Shown in pieces: positions 1-7,970 of a stretch of 16,850 nt of DNA (its first letter is position 1; each line of letters starts with the position of its first letter). The DNA lies in NCBI GenBank assembly GCA_913042885.1, contig CAJWLW010000077.1:1-16850 (forward strand). Direction: 5' to 3'. Source of the stretch: an uncultured Lentisphaeria bacterium. Its GTDB lineage: Bacteria; Verrucomicrobiota; Lentisphaeria; JABSQK01; CAJWLW01. The position numbers and the translations under genes are program-made. Below the pieces are notes generated by a model, which worked only from the letters and a program-made list of their open reading frames with translations, did no database searches and was not told the origin of the DNA.

Positions 1-1006
1 CGGCCGGCGGCGGCATGCGTGCTGTCCAGGCCGTTGGCTGGGGTGTGGGTGCCGCGGCCGCGATCGGCAGGGCTGACACCGACGACAGCGGGAGGATGAC
101 ACGGAACCCGCGGTCGTACCAGGCATTTCCAGGTGCGATATTTAACCGCGATACGCTGCCCAGCGCGGTGGAGTAGAACCATGCGGGCGTGCGTTCAAGC
201 GACCTGCACGGGCCGGTGCTCCACGATCCGCCGCGCAGGGGCTTGGTTTGTGAATTGGGGTCGCGGCGAATCGATTCGTCGGCGGGGGTGTCTTCGTATC
301 CGTAAATATAGTCGTCGGCGCACCACTCCCAGACGTTACCGTGCACATCGTAGAGCCCCCACGGGTTGGGCAGCTTTGTCGCGACCGGGTGTGTGTGGTG
401 GTCGGCGGCCATGTCCACCCAGGCGTACTTGGGTATGTCAGCCAGATCGTCGCCGAAGGAAAATTTCGTCGTCGTGCCGGCGCGGCAGGCGTATTCCCAC
501 TGCGCTTCGCCGGGCAGCGCGAGTCCCGCCCATTGGCAGAACGCTTTCGCGTTGTGCCAACTCACGTACACGACGGGGTACTCGTCAGCGTCGGACATGA
601 CGCTCTTGCTGCGCATGTGGCGCAGGTACAGGTCGTATGCGGGATCGACGTCGGCTTCGCCGTCGTAGTCGGGCCTGGCCTCCATAAACCGGCGGTACTG
701 GCCGTTGGTGACTTCGGTCTTGCCGATGTAGAACGGGCGGGTGACCGTCACTTGCCGCGCGGGCTTGGGCGAGGAGGACGCGTTGGGATCATCGGTGCCT
801 ATCGTGAACGTGCCGGCGGGCATGAGTATCAACTCAATGCCGGTTTTCTCGTGAATGACGCGGTCCGCGTACCCGGCGGGGCCCGGCTTGGCACTGTCAG
901 CGGCAACGCAGCCGCCCGGTATCTTCAACTCGTCAGCAACCGCCGCGCCGCCCCACGCAACTGTCAACAGAACCGCGAACAGGTAACCGTGAACAACGAA
1001 CCTCAT
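1..1006 (-). CDS. SUMF1/formylglycine-generating-enzyme-like domain protein, secreted, C-terminus cut by window edge
   Basis: Reading the minus strand from the ATG at 1006 gives 335 codons with no stop before the window edge. Residues 1-23 look like a Sec signal peptide (short basic start, hydrophobic stretch, AAVA before DE). The SUMF1 fold follows: MPAGTFTIG near 62, FYIGKTEVTNGQYRRF at 92-107, PVVYVSWHNAKAFCQWAG at 144-161, LPGEAQWEYACRAGT at 164-178, GLYDVHGNVWEWCADDY at 217-233, LRGGSW at 257-262 and GFRV at 300-303. True formylglycine-generating enzymes carry two catalytic cysteines just after RGGS. Here the first position appears to be Thr264, and the only nearby cysteine is Cys267, so sulfatase activation is unlikely. 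After residue 305 a Pro/Ala-rich linker suggests more protein beyond the edge. The start overlaps the stop of the upstream glycosidase-like gene in ATGA, so the two are probably translated together. The exact role is unknown. Confidence 0.88.
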   Translation of the reverse strand, partial: MRFVVHGYLFAVLLTVAWGGAAVADELKIPGGCVAADSAKPGPAGYADRVIHEKTGIELILMPAGTFTIGTDDPNASSSPKPARQVTVTRPFYIGKTEVTNGQYRRFMEARPDYDGEADVDPAYDLYLRHMRSKSVMSDADEYPVVYVSWHNAKAFCQWAGLALPGEAQWEYACRAGTTTKFSFGDDLADIPKYAWVDMAADHHTHPVATKLPNPWGLYDVHGNVWEWCADDYIYGYEDTPADESIRRDPNSQTKPLRGGSWSTGPCRSLERTPAWFYSTALGSVSRLNIAPGNAWYDRGFRVILPLSSVSALPIAAAAPTPQPTAWTARMPPPA

Positions 1007-3162
1007 TTCACCACCTCCAACTTCAGCGCGACAATACCCCGCGGGGCGACATCCGTCGTGCCACCGATGATGCCGCCATTGATTTGCTCTACCGGCGTCG
1101 CGCCATGCTCGACGGTCCATTGCGTTAACTGCAGTTTCGTCGCTTCGTCGAAGCCGGCGATTTCCGCCACGTCCTTCTTCCAGGTGAACTGGTGAGGCTG
1201 GTCCTCATAGTTGAAGAAAAAGATGCCGACGCTGCCATCGTGCGCCCGCCACGCGGTGCCTTCCACCGCCAGGACGGTGAACGGCCCGTCGCCCCCCTTC
1301 TTCGTGATCGTGGGCAGGTCACCGGTGACCACCGGCGGCCGAAGCATTTGACCGTAACCTAAATAAGGCCTCGCAAATTCGTGATGGCAGCGCAGCAGGT
1401 CGTGCTGCCATTGTGCGGCCTCGGGCAGCGCGCCACCTTTGTGATAACCCCACGTGCCGGACACCGAGTTCATGTGACCGCGCAACCACTGTCGCCCCAC
1501 AGGCACCGGCCCCTCCTCCATCCAGTGCATGCCGCCGAACAGTTGCGTGTAGTCGTGATAGACCGCCTGCCAGACAGGCGCGTCGTAAGGATAGGTGCCA
1601 GTATATTGTGCGTCGAGCACATCAAGGGCGAACTCGGCGGGGCCTTCGCCGCAGAACATGGCCTCCGGATCGATCTTGTGGACCGTGTCACGTACCTGTT
1701 CGTACAGTTCATGGACACCACGTGACCAGTAGTCTCCGCCCGCCACCGCGTGGCCGTGGTTGGGATTGTGACAGTCGTTCATGTGGTCCGAGAAATAGTC
1801 GAAATAGACGCCGCCGGTGCGATAGCGTTTCACATGCTCCATCGAGACGCTGGTAAGCTTGTCGCGCCAGATCTGCGAGGCCGGGCACATGGCGATGCAC
1901 TCTTCGGACGGTGAGAGTTCGGCCCAGAGAATACTTTCACGATCTTCACCGAGCATCGCACCTTTTTCCTTTGCGCCGCTGAGTTGGTAGCTATCCGTGC
2001 CCGCGTTCCACATCCAGCCCAGGACGTAAGGAATGACGCGTCCGCCCCGTGCACGCAGCTTCTGATTGATATTTTGATAGTTCACCGACCCGCAACGCGG
2101 CGGAAAGTAGTCTACATTCACGTCGTGCTGGTAGGGTTGGCCGTAGTATCCATAGTCGTGCGTAGCGGTATTGGGGAAGTCGAACAGGTCGCGCTTAACA
2201 AATTCACGCTGCTGATCATTGTAGTCGCCCAGGTGGCCGCACGCCCAGTAATCCAGGTTCAGGAGCCATTTGGGATAGTCCTTGCGCTGATACATCGGCC
2301 CCTTGGCGCACCACGGCGCCGTGACGGCCCACTTGCGATAGATGCGCGCGACGTCGAACCAATCGCCCTCGAACGGCCCAATTACGCAGTCGCCGGGCGA
2401 TTTGTACTGCCCGACTGGTTTGTCCCCACCCCAGCCGAGCACCGGGTGCGATATGGCATAGCGGAGCGTCTGTGAATCGACGTCTGCTGTCCAGGTCATG
2501 TCCTTCCACGCCGCCGTCGGGTCGTGGTCACCGATATAAAGTCCCCGTCCCCCGCCCAGCAGCGCGGTGAACTGCATGTAATAGCTGATGCAATAACGCA
2601 TGTTCACGGGTTTGCCCGTGGTCAGTGGCGTCGGCTCCGTATAACCCGTGCGGAAAGCATGCAGCAGGCGGTCGTCGGCCGCATCCCTGGCCAACGGCCG
2701 GATGCCGCCCACCACGGGAAAGACGACGTCCCGCAGGCCCACCCCCTCGGCAGCGGCGTCCACATGAATACGCGACCGCAACAGGTTGTCATCGGCACCC
2801 AGATGCGAGGTGACAACCACACGGATGTCGCCGGTCCAAGTGAAGGTCAGGGTGTTGGGCGTTGATCGGGTACTGCACGGCAAATCGGTGTTCGCGATCG
2901 TGCGACCGTCCTTCAGTTTCACCTGCCACCACGGGGCGGCCTCCGATGTCGGGTCGAGCAGGCCGGCCTGACCCGTGCCATCCTCAATCCCGATCAGTCC
3001 GCCGCCCTGCTCTGGCGGTGCCCAGCGGTAGACCACCGTGTCGTTACCCAAGGCCGGGCCGAGAGCCGCTTGCACCTCTACGGGCCCCCATCCACAGAGC
3101 GCGAGGATCACGAACAAGGCGAAGACCGTACTGTACGCAACTCTTGATTTTTTTTCTGTCAT
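1003..3162 (-). CDS. Secreted glycosidase-like protein, DUF6259-like TIM barrel
   Basis: A 719-residue protein. Residues 1-32 form a signal peptide (KK near the start, hydrophobic core about 12-24, VQA before AL), so it is exported. Residues about 33-285 look like an all-beta N-terminal domain. A barrel-like region from about 295 to 610 carries MCPASQIWRD at 425-434, GGVYFDYFSD at 450-459 and MFCGEGPAE at 502-510. By analogy with retaining TIM-barrel glycosidases, Asp455 and Glu506 are candidate catalytic residues; this is inference. A beta-sandwich tail (about 625-719, with VGIFFFNYED) ends the protein. The overall pattern resembles the DUF6259 family, recognised from memory and not by search. 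The ATG has a good ribosome site (GGGAGG, six bases upstream). It overlaps the SUMF1-like gene by four bases (ATGA), forming a two-gene unit. The substrate is unknown. Confidence 0.85.
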   Translation of the reverse strand: MTEKKSRVAYSTVFALFVILALCGWGPVEVQAALGPALGNDTVVYRWAPPEQGGGLIGIEDGTGQAGLLDPTSEAAPWWQVKLKDGRTIANTDLPCSTRSTPNTLTFTWTGDIRVVVTSHLGADDNLLRSRIHVDAAAEGVGLRDVVFPVVGGIRPLARDAADDRLLHAFRTGYTEPTPLTTGKPVNMRYCISYYMQFTALLGGGRGLYIGDHDPTAAWKDMTWTADVDSQTLRYAISHPVLGWGGDKPVGQYKSPGDCVIGPFEGDWFDVARIYRKWAVTAPWCAKGPMYQRKDYPKWLLNLDYWACGHLGDYNDQQREFVKRDLFDFPNTATHDYGYYGQPYQHDVNVDYFPPRCGSVNYQNINQKLRARGGRVIPYVLGWMWNAGTDSYQLSGAKEKGAMLGEDRESILWAELSPSEECIAMCPASQIWRDKLTSVSMEHVKRYRTGGVYFDYFSDHMNDCHNPNHGHAVAGGDYWSRGVHELYEQVRDTVHKIDPEAMFCGEGPAEFALDVLDAQYTGTYPYDAPVWQAVYHDYTQLFGGMHWMEEGPVPVGRQWLRGHMNSVSGTWGYHKGGALPEAAQWQHDLLRCHHEFARPYLGYGQMLRPPVVTGDLPTITKKGGDGPFTVLAVEGTAWRAHDGSVGIFFFNYEDQPHQFTWKKDVAEIAGFDEATKLQLTQWTVEHGATPVEQINGGIIGGTTDVAPRGIVALKLEVVK

Positions 3163-3516
3163 GACAAACCTCCCAGACGCTTATCGTAACGCATAAAACT
3201 CCCGGCGGCCAATCGCACTGCAAATTTCCGGGGCTCAAGAACTCAACCCGTTCCGGTGTGATTGTTGCTCCATCCTACGATCATCGAGCCAGCCCCCCCC
3301 ACGCACATGCCTGAAACCGACAGCGGCACGAACAATCCAGCCGCAGGCCGACTTTGTTGCAGCCTGATTTAAGCTGGTCGGAGCTCAATGCGAACTTGAT
3401 CAAGCCATCCCCATGGAGAGTTATGATTACACTCTTAACTCTGGCTTGATCGAAGGCGTGGGCTATCTTGTCTGACCAACTGCAAGTCATCTGTTGTCGA
3501 CAACCGGAGCAAGGTA
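3163..3516. promoter_or_regulatory. Divergent intergenic region between the DUF6259-like and GH95-like genes
   Basis: These 354 bases hold no convincing coding frame. They lie between genes transcribed outward in both directions, so both promoters should be here. On the plus side TATGAT at 3422-3427 is a good match to a -10 box, but no well-spaced -35 is visible (TTGATC at 3396-3401 is 20 bases away). It sits inside the loop side of the inverted repeat at 3398-3451. There is a run of eight C at 3293-3300. The GH95-like ATG is preceded by GGAG seven bases upstream. Confidence 0.4.
3398..3451. repeat. Nested inverted repeat upstream of the GH95-like gene, possible operator or leader hairpin
   Basis: GATCAAGCC at 3398-3406 is the exact reverse complement of GGCTTGATC at 3443-3451. 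Inside it, AGAGTTA at 3417-3423 pairs exactly with TAACTCT at 3436-3442 across a 12-base loop. Together they give 16 paired bases interrupted by a ten-base bulge on the left arm. The left arm also overlaps the perfect palindrome CTTGATCAAG at 3395-3404. The element lies about 65-120 bases before the ATG and encloses a TATGAT -10-like hexamer. A repressor operator is the simplest reading; a structured leader is the alternative. Confidence 0.45.
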
Positions 3517-5889
3517 ATGCACAGGAATCATCTGGATATAGAGACTCTGCTGAAGCAGCACGACATGGTCTATGAGGCTGCGCCGCTGGAGTGGGAGCAA
3601 GGTTTTTTGCTTGGCAACGGCAACCTTGGTGCCGTGATATGGGGCGACGGCGCCCCAACCAATTTCACGCTCAACAGGATGGATGCCTGGGATCAACGCA
3701 ACAACCTGGACTTTGGACCCGATGGCAACTACCGGTCCCTGAGGAAGCTTCTCGACGAGGGACAGGTCGAGAAAGCGGCAGGGCTCTACAATACGCGCCA
3801 GGAAATCCCCTACCCGACCTGTGTTTTTATCGGCGGCATACGGCTCGAATTCGGCTCGGAGCCAAAGGCCTTTGAAGGTAGGCTAAGCCTGTTTGATGCC
3901 ACGGCAGCGGGGACCGTTTCCCTGGACAATGGCCAAGCCAGATTCTCCAGCTTTATTCACGCGCAAAAGGACCTGTTGGTACTGGAGGTGGAGCTGGAGG
4001 GAGATGCCACATTCAAGTACACGCCCGAGGTTGACTGTCAGATCCTGCACAGTCCCCAGGCAGACGCCACGGCAGACCATGCAGACACCCTCAAAGCCTG
4101 GGGCTATCCCCCAGCCGAGACCGGCAGCGAGGGCGTCCTTTCCTGGCACGTTCAACAGATCCCGGACAGCGGCGCCTACTGCGTTATGTGGGCCGTGCAG
4201 GAAGACCCGCAGGCACGCCGCTTCACATTATTGCTCTCGGTTGAGCTCTGCCCGGACGGTGACCCGCTGGCGGTCGCCAGAAATCGAATGGACGAGGCCC
4301 TGGAATCCGGCAGGCAAGCCCTGTACGAGGAGCACAGCTCCTGGTGGCAGGCGTACTGGCAAAAATCTGCCCTGACCGTCCCCGATTCCAGGCTGGAGAA
4401 CCTCTACTATGTGGAGATGTACAAGCTCGCCTGCAATACAATCGGCCGGATTCCCGCAACAACACAAGGCGTGTGGATCACCGGCGGCCCGGACTATCAT
4501 CTCAATCTGAACCTGCAGCAGAGCTACTGGCCGGTTTACACCTCAAACCATCTCGAGCTCGGCAATTCCCTATACGACGTCTTTTTTGAAATGCTCCCTC
4601 GGTTTCAGGAATTCTGTCGTGATTTCTACGGCTGGGATGGGGCCATGGCAAACGGCGCGATCGCTCCCAATGGGGCTTGCGTGCCCTGCACCTTTCAATG
4701 GAGCTTCTGGACGGGAAGCGGTCCATGGGTGGCCCACCACTTCTGGTTGCACTACCTCTATTCGCAGGATGAGGTTTTTCTCCGGGACAAGGCCTACCCC
4801 TTCATGCGCGAGTTCATGAACTTCTTTGTCGGCTACCTGGAGAAAGGTGAAGATGGGCTATATCATCTTCCCTGGGACTCCTCGCCGGAGTTCGAGTACC
4901 TGATGGGTTGGGACGTCACCTGTTCGCTCGCCCTGATCCGGTTTCTGGCCGAATCCCTTTTGAAGTCTCAGGACATCCTCGGGCTCAGCGACCCGGACGT
5001 CCCAAAGTGGAAAGAGATCCTCGATCATCTGACGCCTTACCCGGAGGACGAGACCGGGCTCCTGATCATGAAAGATACGCCACTGTCACATTCCCACAGG
5101 CACCATTCCCAACTCATGCCCATCCATCCTCTGGGCCTGTTGGACGTCAACGGCACCGAGGAAGAAAGGGACCTGATCAGCCGTTCGATCAACACCTGGC
5201 TCAGACAGGGATTCGGCGAGTGGATCGGAGAGGTCTGGGCCTGGGCCTCACAAATCGCCTCCCGGATCTACAAGGGCAACATGGCCTGCAGCTTTCTCGA
5301 CCGTTACGCAGATGCTTTCCCGAGCGAAAACAGCCTGAACATGAACAACGATGAAAAGGAATACGGCCAGGGCGGCTTCTTCTTCCTGCACGGCTCCGAG
5401 TCGAAAGCTCCAGAGGGATGGCCCGATCGATGGCCCAGGGAGTTGAGCCTCAACGGCAGCTTGGGCGCTGCTGCGGCCGTGTTGGAAATGCTTCTTCAGA
5501 GCTGGACGGGCATCGTGCGGGTCTTTCCCGCCGTGCCCGATCGATGGCACAATGCCTGGTTCGAAAACCTGCGGGCTGAAGGCGCCTTCATCGTGTCCTC
5601 TCAGCTATCGGACCAACAAGTCACCTTTATCGACATCACATCCGAGGTCGGCGGTACGTGTCGTGTCCACAACCCCTGGCCCGCACGTGCGACCGTCACC
5701 AACCTCGCGACGGAAGACACCCGTTTGCTTGAAGGGCAGACGCTCGAGATATCCACACGCAAGGGGGACCGCTTCAGACTATCACCCGAGGCCGCGAAGG
5801 TCCCAGACAGCGAGGTTGCTCCTCCGGACTTCAACAGGAGCCCCGATCAATGCAACTGGTTCGGAGTGAAGAAAGCCCCTCGATTCTAG
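3517..5889 (+). CDS. GH95-like (alpha/alpha)6 glycosidase (alpha-L-fucosidase/galactosidase relative), no signal peptide
   Basis: A 790-residue protein with the GH95 architecture. An N-terminal beta domain starts with GFLLGNGNLGAVIWGDG at 29-45 and TLNRMDAWD at 51-59. A helical linker runs to about 285. The (alpha/alpha)6 barrel spans about 290-665, and a C-terminal beta domain begins near IVRVFPAVPDRW at 666-677. PDYHLNLNLQQSYWP at 325-339 aligns with the GH95 segment holding the two Asn that act in catalysis (Asn330, Asn332). SSPE at 455-458 offers Glu458 as possible acid. GSGPWVAHHFWLHYLYSQD at 400-418 is also typical. The stretch that in GH95 usually reads like ARxxDGxRA is ASRIYKGNMA at 581-590, without the aspartate, so specificity or mechanism may differ. 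No signal peptide is present, which suggests a cytoplasmic enzyme. It stands alone on the plus strand and converges with the lipoprotein gene 34 bases away. Confidence 0.82.
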   Translation: MHRNHLDIETLLKQHDMVYEAAPLEWEQGFLLGNGNLGAVIWGDGAPTNFTLNRMDAWDQRNNLDFGPDGNYRSLRKLLDEGQVEKAAGLYNTRQEIPYPTCVFIGGIRLEFGSEPKAFEGRLSLFDATAAGTVSLDNGQARFSSFIHAQKDLLVLEVELEGDATFKYTPEVDCQILHSPQADATADHADTLKAWGYPPAETGSEGVLSWHVQQIPDSGAYCVMWAVQEDPQARRFTLLLSVELCPDGDPLAVARNRMDEALESGRQALYEEHSSWWQAYWQKSALTVPDSRLENLYYVEMYKLACNTIGRIPATTQGVWITGGPDYHLNLNLQQSYWPVYTSNHLELGNSLYDVFFEMLPRFQEFCRDFYGWDGAMANGAIAPNGACVPCTFQWSFWTGSGPWVAHHFWLHYLYSQDEVFLRDKAYPFMREFMNFFVGYLEKGEDGLYHLPWDSSPEFEYLMGWDVTCSLALIRFLAESLLKSQDILGLSDPDVPKWKEILDHLTPYPEDETGLLIMKDTPLSHSHRHHSQLMPIHPLGLLDVNGTEEERDLISRSINTWLRQGFGEWIGEVWAWASQIASRIYKGNMACSFLDRYADAFPSENSLNMNNDEKEYGQGGFFFLHGSESKAPEGWPDRWPRELSLNGSLGAAAAVLEMLLQSWTGIVRVFPAVPDRWHNAWFENLRAEGAFIVSSQLSDQQVTFIDITSEVGGTCRVHNPWPARATVTNLATEDTRLLEGQTLEISTRKGDRFRLSPEAAKVPDSEVAPPDFNRSPDQCNWFGVKKAPRF

Positions 5890-5923
5890 GAGGTTGAAGT
5901 AAGTCCCGGCCGGCGAGGGGCAT

Positions 5924-7825
5924 TCAATCTTCGAGATAAGGCTGTATCTGGATGAAGTTGATCGCAAGCTCCTGCCCGATCGGGCCGATCGGACCAGCAT
6001 CCCAATCGGAGATGACCAGCTTTGCGGTCCCGGTTTTCGCACGGAACACCATGCGTTGGTACGTCATGTAAAGCGTGTCGCCGGCAGGGTCGCTGTTGAC
6101 CACTTCCCGGAATCCTTTCTCGGGAAGGACTGCAACGTCGTCAACCACTACGCTGATATTATTTGTCTTCCTGACACCCTTCCTTTGCGAAAGATCCGTG
6201 TAGTCACTGACGAGCATCCTTATCGAGTACAGCCTCCCGGGCGTCAGATTCCTGATCTGTTGTGATACACGATTGGGCGCCTTGGCGCTTCTCCTGGTGA
6301 TGAGAAAATGGTTACCCTCACCAGTGGACTTGTACCTGCCTTGAAGCTTGCCGTACTCTTGCGCCTGGCCGGCAATGATAGTTCCTTCTTCGGCTGGCTC
6401 GAGGTCCCATCCGGTAAGCCCTTCGTCGAAGTCGGGGTTCTCGATGTGAGAGAGAATGTACGGATCCGCCGACAGCCGGTCCTTCTTTCCCTCGATACAG
6501 TAGTGACGATTGAGCTTTGCAGACCACCGCACCATTTCTTCATCGGCATAGGCTGTGTGGTACCACGATATGCCGTAGATACCGAGGAAGACCGGGTCAT
6601 TCGCGATCAGGTTCATTTGCATTTCCAGGAACACCTTGTAGTCCACCTGGGGATTGATATCCAGGTTCAGATGCGGGAGGGATATGAATCCCAGATTCAT
6701 AATCAATTGCCGCTGGCAACCCGGGAAGGTCTTCTGATAGTTGATCAGATGCTGCTTCAGGGCACTGTCGAGATAATTCAGCGCACCCTTCTCCGTAGGC
6801 AATTCCGGGAGGTAACGTTCTTCAGCCCACCTGTAACCCGCTTCCAGGACCGTCTTCAGAAAAGTCTTGGTTCGTTCGGTTTGAACCATGCTGCCGTAGG
6901 TAAAAGGATAGAAGACCCTGTTTCTGAACTTCGATTCCTCACTCAGCCTCTTGACGGCTTCGATGAAGGCGGGGAGCTCCTCCGCAGTTGGGACATGATC
7001 ACCGAACTCACTCATCAGGGTGCCGTAGTAGCCGTCGGGTTCGAAACCATAATTCGGCCATTTGGAAGTCGTCCATTCCGTGTAGACGTCGTCGGCTGAG
7101 AGAGATTGGTATTTTGTCGTCAACCAGGAAGTAAAAGAAGCGGCGAGCACCTTCTTTCCCTGTTTTCTCCAGTCCTGAATACCGTCAGCGTTTTCAGGCC
7201 TTGGTTTACCCCTCTCCAGGATGACGTTGACGTTTTCGATCAGGTCAATGTTTTCGATGAACGCCCAGTTGTAGGGGCCGTAGCTCTCAAGCCATGGAGT
7301 GGATTTGTCGGCTCGCGTGCCACAGTCGTAACCCAACCCCGTATAAATAAGTTCAGGGATGGCGCGAACAACTACGGATGACGGACGCGATACACCTTCG
7401 CTGCGGACAGTAAGCTGATAGGTGCCCGCCGGCAGCAGCCGCATGAATTCCAAAGTTCCGCCCTTTTCAATGCCGTGCAGGGTCCCCACCTCCCCCTCCG
7501 GCGCGGGATCGATCGACAAGGCCAGCTTGTCGTGGCCTTTGGCCGCCGATTCCACGGAGATAAACACCCATCCGTCGCGCGGATTTGTGAAAACGTAATC
7601 CTTGGCCGCTTCCTGCTGGGGAGTCCGAACATTGAGAAGTTCTATGACCAGGTTATTGAGTGTGTTGACGTTGGCGCCGGCCTTGTCTGCGCCATGTTCT
7701 CCGGAACCGTCTTCAAACGTGGCTTGGACGATCGACTCGTCTTCCGACAAACAGCCGAGTGGACCAAAATAAAGAACTACAAGGATGACAGGCACAAGGG
7801 ACACTGGCTTTATTATTCGATGCAA
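5924..7825 (-). CDS. Unrecognised lipoprotein with probable barrel domain and C-terminal carbohydrate-binding-like domain
   Basis: I place the start at TTG 7825, giving 633 residues. A further-upstream ATG at 7882 is in frame but has no ribosome site, whereas AGGAG at 7832-7836 lies six bases before the TTG. From the TTG, residues 1-25 form a textbook lipoprotein signal (HRIIK, hydrophobic core, then GPLGC with Cys25), so the protein should be membrane-anchored and exported. Residues about 76-156 (from VFTNPRDGWVFISV) look like a small beta-sandwich. Residues about 160-455 have alternating helix/strand character with many aromatic residues and could be a TIM-barrel-like domain. From about 460, ENPDFDEGLTGW and QQIRNLTPGRLYSIRMLV resemble a CBM4/9-type galactose-binding fold. 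I do not recognise the middle domain and cannot name catalytic residues. It lies downstream of the GH127-like gene on the same strand and is probably co-transcribed. Confidence 0.78.
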   Translation of the reverse strand: MHRIIKPVSLVPVILVVLYFGPLGCLSEDESIVQATFEDGSGEHGADKAGANVNTLNNLVIELLNVRTPQQEAAKDYVFTNPRDGWVFISVESAAKGHDKLALSIDPAPEGEVGTLHGIEKGGTLEFMRLLPAGTYQLTVRSEGVSRPSSVVVRAIPELIYTGLGYDCGTRADKSTPWLESYGPYNWAFIENIDLIENVNVILERGKPRPENADGIQDWRKQGKKVLAASFTSWLTTKYQSLSADDVYTEWTTSKWPNYGFEPDGYYGTLMSEFGDHVPTAEELPAFIEAVKRLSEESKFRNRVFYPFTYGSMVQTERTKTFLKTVLEAGYRWAEERYLPELPTEKGALNYLDSALKQHLINYQKTFPGCQRQLIMNLGFISLPHLNLDINPQVDYKVFLEMQMNLIANDPVFLGIYGISWYHTAYADEEMVRWSAKLNRHYCIEGKKDRLSADPYILSHIENPDFDEGLTGWDLEPAEEGTIIAGQAQEYGKLQGRYKSTGEGNHFLITRRSAKAPNRVSQQIRNLTPGRLYSIRMLVSDYTDLSQRKGVRKTNNISVVVDDVAVLPEKGFREVVNSDPAGDTLYMTYQRMVFRAKTGTAKLVISDWDAGPIGPIGQELAINFIQIQPYLED

Positions 7826-7831
7826 AACAGA

Positions 7832-7836
7832 CTCCT
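7832..7836 (-). promoter_or_regulatory. Ribosome binding site that sets a TTG start for the lipoprotein
   Basis: On the minus strand AGGAG lies six bases upstream of the TTG at 7825-7823. The next in-frame start upstream, ATG at 7882, lacks such a motif. It would also add 19 polar residues ahead of an otherwise perfect lipoprotein signal. Confidence 0.65.
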
Positions 7837-7970
7837 TTTTTTGGGGGAACTCCTCATCACGGCACGTGCTTGAGAGGTTCATTGAATCGCGACAAGATCA
7901 ACGGACAGGTGCAGAAGGCCCTTGCTGGAAAACAAACTGCCGGTACATGAACAGACGCGCGGGCATATTT

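Noticed and set aside
1..1006. Sulfatase-activating formylglycine-generating enzyme
   Set aside because: The cysteine pair expected after RGGS is not present and no sulfatase gene is in the window; the SUMF1 fold alone does not imply this activity.
341..1195. Plus-strand open frame of 284 codons
   Set aside because: It is antisense to the SUMF1-like gene and the end of the DUF6259-like gene, both of which show clear family motifs. It has no recognisable domain.
3293..3300. Run of eight C as a phase-variation tract
   Set aside because: It is intergenic, has no clear promoter spacing role, and one homopolymer is weak evidence.
5890..5923. Terminator between the convergent GH95-like and lipoprotein genes
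   Set aside because: The GC-rich stretch contains only the short palindrome CCGGCCGG with no T-run on either strand.
6308..7099. Plus-strand open frame of 263 codons
   Set aside because: It lies wholly opposite the lipoprotein gene and shows no motif; it is a shadow of that gene's codon pattern.
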